This document shows, one piece after another, positions 51,288 to 59,743 of a stretch of 64,000 nucleotides of DNA. The notes beneath the pieces were generated by a model, which worked only from the letters and a program-made list of their open reading frames with translations, ran no database searches and was not told the origin of the DNA. The stretch lies in assembly GCA_002730525.1 (NCBI GenBank), contig PCAK01000005.1:84684-148683 (forward strand), written 5' to 3'. This DNA comes from Acidobacteriota bacterium (lineage in GTDB: Bacteria > Acidobacteriota > Vicinamibacteria > Vicinamibacterales > UBA823). Position 1 is the first letter of the stretch, and every line of letters starts with the position of its first letter. Position numbers and translations under genes: made by a program.

Positions 51288-53350
51288 GAATTCCGCTGTC
51301 CTGGCTCCAAGACTTCGTGACGGTCCCGGTGGACGTGAAGACGCTCGCCTCGGGCCTCGACATGCGGGGGTTCGAAGTCGGCGCCGTCGAGCCCGCGCCG
51401 CCCGGCTCGCCCGACGGCGACGCCGTCCTCGACCTCGAGGTCACGACGAACCGGCCCGATTGCCTCAGCGTGACCGGCATCGCGCGTGAAGTCGCCGCGA
51501 TGTACACCACTGATTTGCGGATGCCGGCGGTCGATGGTGGCTCGGCGGCGACGGACTCCGACGACAACCTGCCCTCGCTGACGGTCACGCTCGAGGATGC
51601 CGAGCGCTGCCCGCGGTACGCCGCCGCCGTTGCCGCCGTCACTGTGGGCGATTCGCCCGACTGGCTGGCCCGGCGACTCGAAGCCGCGGGTGTTCGGGCG
51701 ATCAACAACATTGTCGACGCCACCAACTACGTCCTGCTCGAACTGGGACAGCCGATGCACGCGTTCGACTTCGAGCGGTTGAGCGGTGCCGAGCTGCGCA
51801 TCCGATGCGCCACCGCCGGCGAGCGAGTCCGAACCCTCGACGGGCAGAACCGGACGATGACCGACGAGATGCTGGTCATCGCCGACGGCACGCGCCCGCA
51901 GGCCGTCGCGGGTGTCATGGGCGGGGCCGACTCCGAGGTCAGCCGAGCCACCCGGGTCGTCGCCCTGGAAAGCGCCTACTTCCAACCGATCTCCGTCCGC
52001 CGCACCAGCAAGCAGATCGCGCTCAGCACCGACGCGTCCTACCGATTCGAGCGAGGCGCCGACATCTCGGCGCCGGTCCGCGCCTTGGAGCGCTGCTGCG
52101 CGCTGCTGCGGGAGATCAGCGCGGCAAGTGCGATCGGCCCCGTCATCGACCGGTATCCTGAGTCGCGGACGCCGCTCACCGTCCGCCTGCGGCATGCCCG
52201 GGTCGAGCACCTGCTCGGGCAGACGGTCGACCCGGCGTTCGTCACGGACATCCTGACGCGCCTCGGCTTCACGCCCCGTGAGGTCGACACCGGCGTGTGG
52301 GACGTCGAGGCGCCGCTCCGACGGGTGGATGTCTCGCGCGAGATCGATCTCATCGAGGAGGTCGGCCGACATCACGGATACGAGCGCCTGCCGTCGACGT
52401 TCCCGGCCATGGACACCGTCGCGATGGCCCCCGACCCCCGAATCGACCGCGACCGGTTGGCCCGGCGCATCGCCGGCGCCGGCGGCTTCTCGGAAGCGGT
52501 GACCTTCGCGTTCATCGAACAGCGCGCGGCCGAAGCGTTCGTCGATGATCCGGCGACGCTGGCCACGATCAGCAATCCGCTGTCCGAGCAATTCACGGTG
52601 CTGCGCCCTTCGCTCCTTCCCGGCGTCATCGCGTCGGTCGCTCACAATAGACGCCGGGAACGGCTCGATGTGCAGCTCTTCGAAGTCGCCACGCGGTTCA
52701 CCAGCGCCGGAGAGACGCGCGGGCTCGCGCTGGCGTGGGCCGGAGCCGGCACACCCGATCACTGGAGCCAGAAGCCGCGCGGCGTCGACTTCTTCGACAT
52801 CAAAGGCAGCACTGAGCAGATCCTGACTGCGCTCGGGGTGACAACGCCGTCCTACACGACGGCGACGCGGCCATACCTGGTGGAAGGCCGCGCCGCGGAG
52901 ATCCGCGCGGGCGATGCCCATCTCGGCATTCTCGGCCAGCTCGCGCCGGCGGTCGGCGAGTTGCTCGGCCTCGACACGGCGGACGAGGTGTTCGTCGCCG
53001 AGATCGATCTCGATCAGGCGGCCGACGTGACACGCGGCGGTGGCGACGTGCGCGTCACGTCGCTCCCGCGGCATCCGTCGGTCGTCCGCGATCTGTCGAT
53101 CCTGGTCGCGGCCACCTTGCCTGCCTCAGCGGTTCGTGGCACGATCCGGTCGGCCGCGCCCGAGACGCTGATCGCGATTCGCGAGTTCGACCGCTACACC
53201 GGCAAGGGCGTCCCCGAGGGCTCGGTGAGCCTGTCGCTGCGACTGACCTTCCGGGCGAAGGATTGCACGCTGACCGACACCGAGGTGCAGCAAGCGGCCG
53301 ACGCGATTGTCGCCGCGTTGACGGCGGCGCACGACGCGCGGCTGCGTTGA
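51284..53350 (+). CDS. pheT: Phenylalanyl-tRNA synthetase beta subunit lacking the EMAPII domain
   Basis: 688 residues from GTG at 51284, about 100 shorter than usual. The N-terminus RIPLSWLQDFVTVPVDVKTLASGLDMRGFEVGAVE is normal. After a 17-residue link it jumps directly to LDLEVTTNRPDCLSVTGIAREVAAMY. The usual tRNA-binding (EMAPII/OB) domain between those segments is absent. The B3/B4 editing part, B5 (VEHLLGQTVDPAFVTDILTRLGF) and the FDX-ACB tail (LPRHPSVVRDLSILV) are all there. The enzyme should charge tRNA-Phe, with altered tRNA contacts. Confidence 0.95.
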   Translation: MRIPLSWLQDFVTVPVDVKTLASGLDMRGFEVGAVEPAPPGSPDGDAVLDLEVTTNRPDCLSVTGIAREVAAMYTTDLRMPAVDGGSAATDSDDNLPSLTVTLEDAERCPRYAAAVAAVTVGDSPDWLARRLEAAGVRAINNIVDATNYVLLELGQPMHAFDFERLSGAELRIRCATAGERVRTLDGQNRTMTDEMLVIADGTRPQAVAGVMGGADSEVSRATRVVALESAYFQPISVRRTSKQIALSTDASYRFERGADISAPVRALERCCALLREISAASAIGPVIDRYPESRTPLTVRLRHARVEHLLGQTVDPAFVTDILTRLGFTPREVDTGVWDVEAPLRRVDVSREIDLIEEVGRHHGYERLPSTFPAMDTVAMAPDPRIDRDRLARRIAGAGGFSEAVTFAFIEQRAAEAFVDDPATLATISNPLSEQFTVLRPSLLPGVIASVAHNRRRERLDVQLFEVATRFTSAGETRGLALAWAGAGTPDHWSQKPRGVDFFDIKGSTEQILTALGVTTPSYTTATRPYLVEGRAAEIRAGDAHLGILGQLAPAVGELLGLDTADEVFVAEIDLDQAADVTRGGGDVRVTSLPRHPSVVRDLSILVAATLPASAVRGTIRSAAPETLIAIREFDRYTGKGVPEGSVSLSLRLTFRAKDCTLTDTEVQQAADAIVAALTAAHDARLR

Positions 53351-53393
53351 AGAGCGCCGTCACGTCCGAGACGGGACACGTAGAGGAGCACCG

Positions 53394-53666
53394 ATGGCCA
53401 AGACCCGCTCGCCCGGGCTGGAACCGTTCGACCGCCTGGAAGACAAGGTGAAGCGTCTTGTCGCACTCATCGAGCGGCTGCGCACCGAGCAGACGCGCGC
53501 TGCCGAGGAGAACCAACGGCTGACCGGCGAACTCGACATTCTTCAAACCAAGCTCGCCGACGCGCAGCAGACCGATTCCGAGGTCTCGACGATGCGCGAG
53601 GAGCGCGAGCAGATTCGCACGCGGGTCGCGGGCATGCTGGAACGGTTGGAGACGATCGACCTTTAG
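53394..53666 (+). CDS. ZapB-like coiled-coil cell division protein
   Basis: 90 residues, nearly all coiled coil (FDRLEDKVKRLVALIERLRTEQTRAAEENQRLTGELDILQTKLADAQQ). It lies between pheT and zapA, where a ZapB-type factor is common. It probably helps the Z-ring along with ZapA. The coiled-coil nature and context give the call. Similarity to E. coli ZapB itself is slight. Confidence 0.75.
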   Translation: MAKTRSPGLEPFDRLEDKVKRLVALIERLRTEQTRAAEENQRLTGELDILQTKLADAQQTDSEVSTMREEREQIRTRVAGMLERLETIDL

Positions 53667-53675
53667 GAGTACGCC

Positions 53676-53978
53676 GTGAGCCAGAATTCGTCGAACGTCA
53701 TCACCGTCGAGATTCATGGGCAGCAGTACCCGGTGCAGAGTCAGCTGGCGGCACCCTACGTCGCCAAGCTCGCGGTCTACGTCGACGAGAAGATGACCGT
53801 GGCGGCGGAGGAAACGGCGACGGGCGATTCGCTCAAGGTCGCGGTCCTGGCCGCGCTAAACATCGCCGACGAGTACTTTCGGTGCCGCGAAACGGACAAG
53901 TCGGTCGTGTCGCAGGCCGCCGAGCGCGCGGCGCAGATCGAAGCCCTGATCGATCGCACCCTGGCCTCGGACTCCTGA
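53676..53978 (+). CDS. zapA: Cell division protein ZapA
   Basis: 100 residues from GTG at 53676, 9 bp after the ZapB-like gene. VITVEIHGQQYPVQSQLAAPYVAKLAVYVDEKMTVAAEE is the family N-terminus, and VAVLAALNIADEYFRCRETD is the helical part. ZapA bundles FtsZ filaments. In many genomes the 6S RNA gene lies just after it, as seems to be true here. Confidence 0.92.
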   Translation: MSQNSSNVITVEIHGQQYPVQSQLAAPYVAKLAVYVDEKMTVAAEETATGDSLKVAVLAALNIADEYFRCRETDKSVVSQAAERAAQIEALIDRTLASDS

Positions 53979-54033
53979 GCCGACCCGCCGGGCACGCGCC
54001 TGCACGCCATTCTGGGGTAAGATCGCGTCGATA

Positions 54034-54190
54034 TTGGGTTCCCTGCTTTGCACGTGATGGTTTCGGGGGCTCGGTTGAGCCAACGTTACCTTGAAGCGAA
54101 TCGCGACGCCGCGTGGTGTGCACGCCTCCGAGCGAGGTAGCCTGAAGCGCGGTGGACACCGCGATTCCACCTGCTACGCGCAGGTTCATC
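54034..54190 (+). ncRNA. ssrS: Probable 6S RNA
   Basis: The gap after zapA holds about 160 bp of structured, non-coding sequence. A TAAGAT -10 lies at 54018-54023. The RNA begins near GGGTTCCCTGC, a sequence seen at the 5' end of many 6S RNAs. The distal arm CCTGC pairs with GCAGG (54179-54184). Internal hairpins include GGCTC-GGTT-GAGCC and CGCGGTG-GA-CACCGCG. 6S RNA binds RNA polymerase and mimics an open promoter. The location after zapA, the size and the start support the call. A covariance search was not run. Confidence 0.6.
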
Positions 54191-54191
54191 C

Positions 54192-54223
54192 GACCTCCCC
54201 ACACGGCAAAGCGGGGTCTTTTC
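54192..54223 (+). terminator. Terminator of the 6S RNA unit
   Basis: GACCTCCCC pairs with GGGGTC across a loop ending near 54211-54217 and is followed by TTTTC (54219-54223). Imperfect but well placed before thiL. Confidence 0.55.
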
Positions 54224-54260
54224 CTCCTACCCTTCCGCTCGCCAAAACTTCCCGCGACCC

Positions 54261-55295
54261 ATGTCAGCAGGATCCAGCCCGTCAACGAGTCGTGTCGCCG
54301 ACCTCGGCGAACACGCTCTGATCAAGCGGATCCGGGCACGGGTGCCGCCCGCGCCGTCCTGGGTCGCCGTCGGCATCGGTGACGACGCAGCGGTCGTCGA
54401 GCCGGCCCGCGGCCGCCTCGACGTCATCACGACCGATGCGATGGTCGAGGGCGTCCACTTCGACCGCCGGTTCGGTACGCCGGCGGATCTCGGGCACAAG
54501 GCGCTGGCGATCAACCTCAGCGATCTGGCCGCCATGGGCGCCGAGCCCCGGACCGCCGTCCTCTCGCTCATCCTCCCGGCCGACCTCCTAGTCGCCGACC
54601 TCGACCAGGTACTCGACGGCCTGCTGACGCTCGCTGACGAGCACCGAATGGCGCTCGTCGGCGGCAACCTCGCCCGGTCGCCCGGCCCGCTGTGCATCGA
54701 CATCACCGCCATCGGGTCGATCCGGCGACGCACGGTGCTGACGCGCACTGCGGCGCGTGCCGGGGACGGACTGTATCTGACGGGAACGGTCGGCAGCGCC
54801 ACGGCGGGTCTGGACTGGCTCGAGGCCGACCCCAATCACGGCGTGCCCGGTGCCGACGACCCGATGCGCGACTGCGTGGCGCGCTTCCTTCGCCCCGCGC
54901 CTCGCCTGCGTGCCGGGCAGCGCGTCGCCCGCAACCGGATCGCCAACGCGGCGATGGATCTCAGCGATGGCCTGGCCGACGCCGTGACCCAGCTCACCGC
55001 GCCTCGCGGCCTGGGCGCGATCGTCGAGGCCGAGGCGATTCCGATCGCCGACGCGGCGCGTCAGTGGTTCTCGGCGCACGACCGGGACCCGGTGGCCTCC
55101 GCGCTGGCTGGTGGCGAGGACTACGAACTGTTGTTCGCGTTGCCCGATCGCCCTCGTAGTCGCGCACGACTCCTCAGCCGGCTTGCCAAGCCGCTAGCCG
55201 TGACGCGAATCGGCACCGTTACCGCCGAGCCCGGTCTGATCCTTCGCCGCCAGGCCGGAGACGAACCGTTGCCGGCTGGGTTCCGTCACTTCTGA
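54261..55295 (+). CDS. thiL: Thiamine-monophosphate kinase
   Basis: 344 residues. ThiL makes thiamine diphosphate from the monophosphate using ATP. The family features are visible: ADLGEHALIKRI, VAVGIGDDAAVVEPARGRLDVITTDAMVEGVHFDRRFGTPADLGHKALAINLSDLAAMGAEP, ITAIGS and AMDLSDGLADAVTQL, with the C-terminal GGEDYELLFALP. A 20-residue extension (MSAGSSPSTSRV) lies before the domain. The gene is preceded by the 6S RNA terminator and followed by a 3D-domain protein 21 bp later. Confidence 0.93.
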   Translation: MSAGSSPSTSRVADLGEHALIKRIRARVPPAPSWVAVGIGDDAAVVEPARGRLDVITTDAMVEGVHFDRRFGTPADLGHKALAINLSDLAAMGAEPRTAVLSLILPADLLVADLDQVLDGLLTLADEHRMALVGGNLARSPGPLCIDITAIGSIRRRTVLTRTAARAGDGLYLTGTVGSATAGLDWLEADPNHGVPGADDPMRDCVARFLRPAPRLRAGQRVARNRIANAAMDLSDGLADAVTQLTAPRGLGAIVEAEAIPIADAARQWFSAHDRDPVASALAGGEDYELLFALPDRPRSRARLLSRLAKPLAVTRIGTVTAEPGLILRRQAGDEPLPAGFRHF

Positions 55296-55316
55296 TAGGC
55301 TTGGCAGCCCCAGCCC

Positions 55317-55865
55317 ATGCTCGCGAAATCGTTCCGATGGCGTGTCGTCGTCGCCGCGGTCGCCGCGGTCGCGCTGGTCGTCGTCGCGGAATCGACGCTA
55401 CTCGACTCGCGCTACGCGGCGCGCAACGCCCTCGTGAGGGTCTCGACCGCCCCGGCCGAACCCGGCGCCCAGCTCCGCTTCATCGCCACGGCCTACTGCA
55501 AGGGCACGATCACCCGCTCGGGGATCCCGGTGCGGTCGGGCATGGCGGCGGGCGACCCGTCGATCCTGCCGCTCGGTTCGGTCATCCGCGTCGAGTCGGC
55601 CGGCGCCTACAATGGCCTGTACACGATTCTGGATACCGGGCCGGCCATCCAGGGCCGGATGATCGACATCTACATGTGGAGTTGCTACGAGGCGCTGGCG
55701 TTCGGCCGGCGGCCGCTCGACATCACGATCCTGCGCCTCGGCTGGAAACCGGTCGACAGTGCGTCTGATCGGATCGACGCCGCGTTCCGGCAGCGCGAGT
55801 GGGAATGGCGCCCGAAGTCGCTCTACTCGCGGCCGCTGAACTTAAACGACCCGGCTGAGCGGTAG
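55317..55865 (+). CDS. Secreted 3D-domain protein
   Basis: 182 residues with an N-terminal signal or anchor (FRWRVVVAAVAAVALVVVAES). The 3D domain of the MltA/RpfB fold covers about 50-145: FIATAYCKGTITRSGIPVRSGMAAGDPSILPLGSVIRVESAGAYNGLYTILDTGPAIQGRMIDIYMWS. The three Asp residues of the DPSI, LDTGP and MIDIY segments are conserved. Family members are lytic transglycosylases or cell-wall factors. It probably acts on peptidoglycan in the envelope. Followed by a REP-like pair. Confidence 0.85.
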   Translation: MLAKSFRWRVVVAAVAAVALVVVAESTLLDSRYAARNALVRVSTAPAEPGAQLRFIATAYCKGTITRSGIPVRSGMAAGDPSILPLGSVIRVESAGAYNGLYTILDTGPAIQGRMIDIYMWSCYEALAFGRRPLDITILRLGWKPVDSASDRIDAAFRQREWEWRPKSLYSRPLNLNDPAER

Positions 55866-55900
55866 CGATCGACCCACGAGGCCTTCGCTTCGCTCGACCC

Positions 55901-55968
55901 GGCAGGGCTCAAGCCCTGCCCTACATCCAGCGCTGCGGGTCTTCGTAGGGCGGTCCTTCAGGGCCGCC
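55901..55968. repeat. Pair of opposed REP-like hairpins (REPIN-like)
   Basis: Unit one (55901-55924) is a GGCAGGGC/GCCCTGCC hairpin ending CCCTAC. Unit two (55945-55968) starts with GTAGGG and forms GGCGGTCC/GGGCCGCC. They face in opposite directions, as in a REPIN. The sequence between genes (55866-56001) also contains an imperfect outer inverted repeat. It lies in the gap between the convergent 3D-domain and ABC genes. Confidence 0.6.
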
Positions 55969-56001
55969 TGGGCGAGCCGAAGGCGAGGCCCTTCGCGGTC
56001 T

Positions 56002-57789
56002 CTACCCGGCGGCGGCGACTTCCTGGTCCTGGTACTGCAACTGATAGAGCTTGTAGTAGATGCCGCGGCGCGCCAGCAACTCCTGGTGGGTGCCGGCCTC
56101 GCGCAGCGTGCCCTTGTGCAGGACGAGAATCTTGTCCATGTCCTGAATCGTCGACAGCCGGTGCGCGATGGCGATCGTGGTTCGGCCCGCCATCAGCACT
56201 CGCAGCGCGTCTTGAATGAGCAGCTCGGTCTCGGTGTCGACACTCGAGGTCGCTTCATCCAGGACGAGAATGCGCGGGTCGAACGCCAGCGCGCGCGCGA
56301 ACGACAGCAGTTGCTTCTGTCCGACCGACAGGGTGGCGCCGCGCTCGGCGACCGGGCTGGCGATGCCGTCGGGTAGTCGATCGACGAATCGGTCGGCGTG
56401 CACGTTCGCGATGGCGGTGCGGACGTCGGCATCACTGATCGCCTCGTCCCCCAGACGGACGTTCGACGCGATCGACCCCGCGAAGAGGTGCACGTCCTGC
56501 AGGACCAGGCTCGAGAGACGGCGCAGCTGGTCGAGATCCATCTCGCGGACATCGACACCGTCGACAAGGATCCGGCCGCGTGAGACGTCGTAGAACCGCA
56601 TCAACAGATTGATGATCGTCGTCTTCCCGGCTCCGGTCGCGCCGACGATGCCCACGCGCTCGCCGGGCTCGACGACGAACGACAGATCGCGCAGCACGTA
56701 GTCGTCGTCGTTGTACGCGAACCAGGCACCGTCGAACTCCAGCCGGCCGGCGCTCTGATCCGGCCGGGCTACCGGCTGCGCCGGGCTCTCGATCTCGACG
56801 GGCGTGTCGAGCAACTTGAAGATCCGCTCGGACGATGCCATCGCCGCCTGGAGAATGTTGAACTTCTCCGACATGTCACTGATCGGCCGGAAGAAGCGCT
56901 GCGCGTAGAGCAGGAACGCCACCAGCACGCCAAGGGTCAACGACCCGTCGAGCACCCACCCGCCGCCGAACCAGATGATGAGCGATGCGGCCAGCGCGCC
57001 GACCAGTTCGATCAACGGATAGAAAACCGCGTAGTAGAAGATGGAGGCGACGTTCGCGTCTCGATGGGTGCGGTTGATCTCGTCGAACTCGTCGAAGCTC
57101 CGCGCCTCACGGCGGAACAGCTGCACCGTCGCCATGCCGGTGAGATGCTCCTGCAAGTACGCGTTGATCCGCGCGATCCAGACGCGCACAGTCCGGTAGG
57201 TCTCGCGGACGTTGCGCCGGAACCACTGCGTCACGATCGCGATGAGCGGCAGCACCGAGAACGCGACGAGGGCCAGGCGCCAGTCCATCGACAGCAGCAC
57301 GGCCATGATGCCGATGAGCATGAAGACGTCGCCGAAGATGGCGACGACCCCCGACGCGAACATCTCGTTCAGCACGTCGACGTCGGTTGTCACCCGCGTC
57401 ATCAGTCGCCCGACCGGGTTACGGTCGTAGAACCGCACGTCGATCTTCTGCAGGTGGCCGTACACCTGCATACGCAGATCGAACATGATCCGCTGGCCGG
57501 TCATCTGGAGCGTGTAGGTCCGCACGTACTCCAGCACGAACGCGCCGACGAGAACGACCAGGAACACCATCGCGATCTGGTTCAGCCCGGCCAGGTCGCC
57601 CGTCGCGATGTACGAATCGATGGCCAGCATCGTGAGATACGGCTGGGCGAGCTGCAGCACGGAGTGGCCGACGATCGCCGCGAGTGCGATGGACACAGCC
57701 CGCCGGTACGGCCAGAGATAGGTCAGCAGCCGCCGCATCAGGCGAGCGTCGTAGGCCTTGCCGAGCGCTTCTTCTTCGTGCAGGGACAT
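56002..57789 (-). CDS. ABC exporter half-transporter, active subunit of a heterodimer
   Basis: 595 residues: six membrane helices, then an NBD with Walker A VGATGAGKTTIINLL, signature LSVGQKQLLSFARAL, and Walker B ILVLDEATSSVDTE with the catalytic Glu. It lies 11 bp downstream of a second, similar exporter gene, and the two probably form a heterodimer of the BmrCD/TM287-288 type. The signature LSVGQ is slightly changed from LSGGQ. The substrate is not predictable; drugs or lipids are typical. Confidence 0.88.
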   Translation of the reverse strand: MSLHEEEALGKAYDARLMRRLLTYLWPYRRAVSIALAAIVGHSVLQLAQPYLTMLAIDSYIATGDLAGLNQIAMVFLVVLVGAFVLEYVRTYTLQMTGQRIMFDLRMQVYGHLQKIDVRFYDRNPVGRLMTRVTTDVDVLNEMFASGVVAIFGDVFMLIGIMAVLLSMDWRLALVAFSVLPLIAIVTQWFRRNVRETYRTVRVWIARINAYLQEHLTGMATVQLFRREARSFDEFDEINRTHRDANVASIFYYAVFYPLIELVGALAASLIIWFGGGWVLDGSLTLGVLVAFLLYAQRFFRPISDMSEKFNILQAAMASSERIFKLLDTPVEIESPAQPVARPDQSAGRLEFDGAWFAYNDDDYVLRDLSFVVEPGERVGIVGATGAGKTTIINLLMRFYDVSRGRILVDGVDVREMDLDQLRRLSSLVLQDVHLFAGSIASNVRLGDEAISDADVRTAIANVHADRFVDRLPDGIASPVAERGATLSVGQKQLLSFARALAFDPRILVLDEATSSVDTETELLIQDALRVLMAGRTTIAIAHRLSTIQDMDKILVLHKGTLREAGTHQELLARRGIYYKLYQLQYQDQEVAAAG

Positions 57790-57800
57790 GGCGATGCCCG

Positions 57801-59576
57801 CTAGGACGCGGCCAGCTCATCCTCCAGGAGCTGCTTCCGGCACAACTCGGCGTACACGCCGTCCAGAGCGATCAGCTCGTCGTGGGAGCCGCGCTCGACC
57901 AGCCGGCCTTGATCCAGGACGGCGATGATGTCGGCGTCGCGCACCGTCGACATCCGGTGCGCCACGATGATCGAGGTCCGCTGACGCCTGACTTCGCGCA
58001 AACCCGCGAGAATTCGCTCCTCGGTGTAGGTGTCGACCGCCGACAGCGCGTCGTCGAGAATCAGGATGCGCGGATCGACCGTCAAGGCGCGGACAAGCGC
58101 GGCCCGTTGCTTCTGACCGCCCGACAGCGTGATCCCCCGCTCCCCCACCAGGGTGTCGTAGCCCCGCGAGAACTCGGCGATGTCGCCATCGAGGCAGGCC
58201 ACGCCCGCCGCTGCCTCGACCGTGTCGGCCAGGGCGCCCGAAGCCGTGCCCTCGGCTAGCCCGAACGCGACGTTGTCGCGCAGCGTCGTCGAGAACAGGA
58301 ACGGCTCCTGGGGCACATAGCCAATGGCGCCACGCAGACGGTCGAGCGGAATGTCGCGCACGTCCACGCCATCGACGAACACGGTCGCCGGCGGCGGATC
58401 GAACAGACGAGGGATGAGGCCCAGCAGCGTCGACTTGCCGGACCCCGTCCCACCCACCAGCGCCAGCGTCTGCCCCGCTTCGACCCGCAGCGAGAGATCG
58501 CGGAGGACCGGCTCGCCGTCGCCGTAGGCGAACGTCAGGCCGCGCAGCTCGATCCCGCCTCTCATCTTGCCCTGACCCCTGGCCTCGATCTCCGCGGGCG
58601 TCGCGGGCGCATCGGTGATGTCGGGTACGGCATCGAACACCTGCAGCATCCGCTTCCACGAGGCCATGCCCCGCTGCAGCATGTTGGTGACCCAGCCGAA
58701 GGCGATCATCGGCCAGCTCAGCATCACCAGGTAGGCGTTGAACGCGACGAACTCGCCTACCGAGATCCGCCCGAGGACGACCTCGCGGCTACCGAGCCAG
58801 AGCACGAGCAGGCCTCCGAAACCGAGGAAGAGCGCCAGGCTCGGAAAGAACAGCCCCTGCAGCTGGATCAGGCCGCGGTTGCGCTCGAGGTATTCCCGGT
58901 TGGCGTCGCGGAACCGTGCCAGCTCGGGCGCTTCTTGCCGGTAGGCGCGTACCACGCGGACACCGGCCAGCGCCTCCTGCACGACCGCGCTCATGTGGGA
59001 TAGCTGCGCCTGGATCGCCTCGAAGCGACGGTGGATGGCACTGCCGAAGACTTTCACCAGGAGTGAGACGAACGGCAGTGGCAGCAGGGCAATCGCCGTC
59101 AGCCGGACGTCGATGGACAGCATCAGCAGGATCGCCACGCAGAAGGTCAGCACCGTGTTGACCGAGTACATGATCGCCGGCCCGGTCATCATCCGCACGG
59201 CATTCAGGTCGTTCGTCGCGCGCGACATGATGTCGCCCGTGCGTTCCGACTGGTAGTAGCGGACCGACAGGCGCTCCAGGTGGGCGTAGAAGTCGTTGCG
59301 GACGTCGTACTCGATTTCGCGCGATACGCCGACGATGAGGCGCCGCATCAGAAACCTGAAGCCGCCCCCCACGACAGCGATGCCCAGCAACAGCGAGGCA
59401 TACAGGCCGAGCTTCGCGCGCGTGACCCCGACGGTCAGGTCGTCGATGGCATACTTCAGCACCCACGGCGACATCAGCGACACCGAGCTCATCATCACGA
59501 CGCAGCCCAGGCCGAGCGACAGCCGGCGGCGGTGACGCGACATGTAGGGCAGAAGGCGACGGACGGGAGGACCCAT
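57801..59576 (-). CDS. ABC exporter half-transporter, degenerate-site subunit
   Basis: 591 residues from the ATG at 59576. The membrane domain is of type I exporter fold. The NBD has Walker A VGGTGSGKSTLLGLI and signature LSGGQKQRAALVRAL, but the Walker B region reads ILILDDALSAVDT. An Asp there replaces the catalytic Glu. This loss in one subunit is the usual mark of an asymmetric exporter pair. It forms the pair with the next gene. The frame is open to 59624, but the extra residues look non-coding. Confidence 0.88.
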   Translation of the reverse strand: MGPPVRRLLPYMSRHRRRLSLGLGCVVMMSSVSLMSPWVLKYAIDDLTVGVTRAKLGLYASLLLGIAVVGGGFRFLMRRLIVGVSREIEYDVRNDFYAHLERLSVRYYQSERTGDIMSRATNDLNAVRMMTGPAIMYSVNTVLTFCVAILLMLSIDVRLTAIALLPLPFVSLLVKVFGSAIHRRFEAIQAQLSHMSAVVQEALAGVRVVRAYRQEAPELARFRDANREYLERNRGLIQLQGLFFPSLALFLGFGGLLVLWLGSREVVLGRISVGEFVAFNAYLVMLSWPMIAFGWVTNMLQRGMASWKRMLQVFDAVPDITDAPATPAEIEARGQGKMRGGIELRGLTFAYGDGEPVLRDLSLRVEAGQTLALVGGTGSGKSTLLGLIPRLFDPPPATVFVDGVDVRDIPLDRLRGAIGYVPQEPFLFSTTLRDNVAFGLAEGTASGALADTVEAAAGVACLDGDIAEFSRGYDTLVGERGITLSGGQKQRAALVRALTVDPRILILDDALSAVDTYTEERILAGLREVRRQRTSIIVAHRMSTVRDADIIAVLDQGRLVERGSHDELIALDGVYAELCRKQLLEDELAAS

Positions 59577-59743
59577 GCGAATCTCTAGAATAGCGGCCGC
59601 GTCGCGCGTTGGCCAACCACGCACGACTGTGCTACCCTACCTTTCGTAGTCTCCTCCCAGCAGACTCCCATCGCTTCGGCGCAATCCCGCGACGCAGCGG
59701 CAAACCGCATCACGCACGGATACACGCGGGGCACAAGGCGATC

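Noticed and set aside
51245..53074. 609-residue minus-strand ORF opposite pheT
   Set aside because: It is a GC-rich shadow of pheT with Arg/Asp-rich, low-complexity translation and no motifs. The pheT frame shows full family signatures.
53833..54285. 150-residue minus-strand ORF over the 6S region
   Set aside because: It crosses the zapA gene and the structured RNA. Its translation is low-complexity and lacks a ribosome site.
59577..59743. 167-bp gap before the beta-barrel gene
   Set aside because: Apart from the 10-bp palindrome GTTGGCCAAC, no promoter or RNA signature was convincing.
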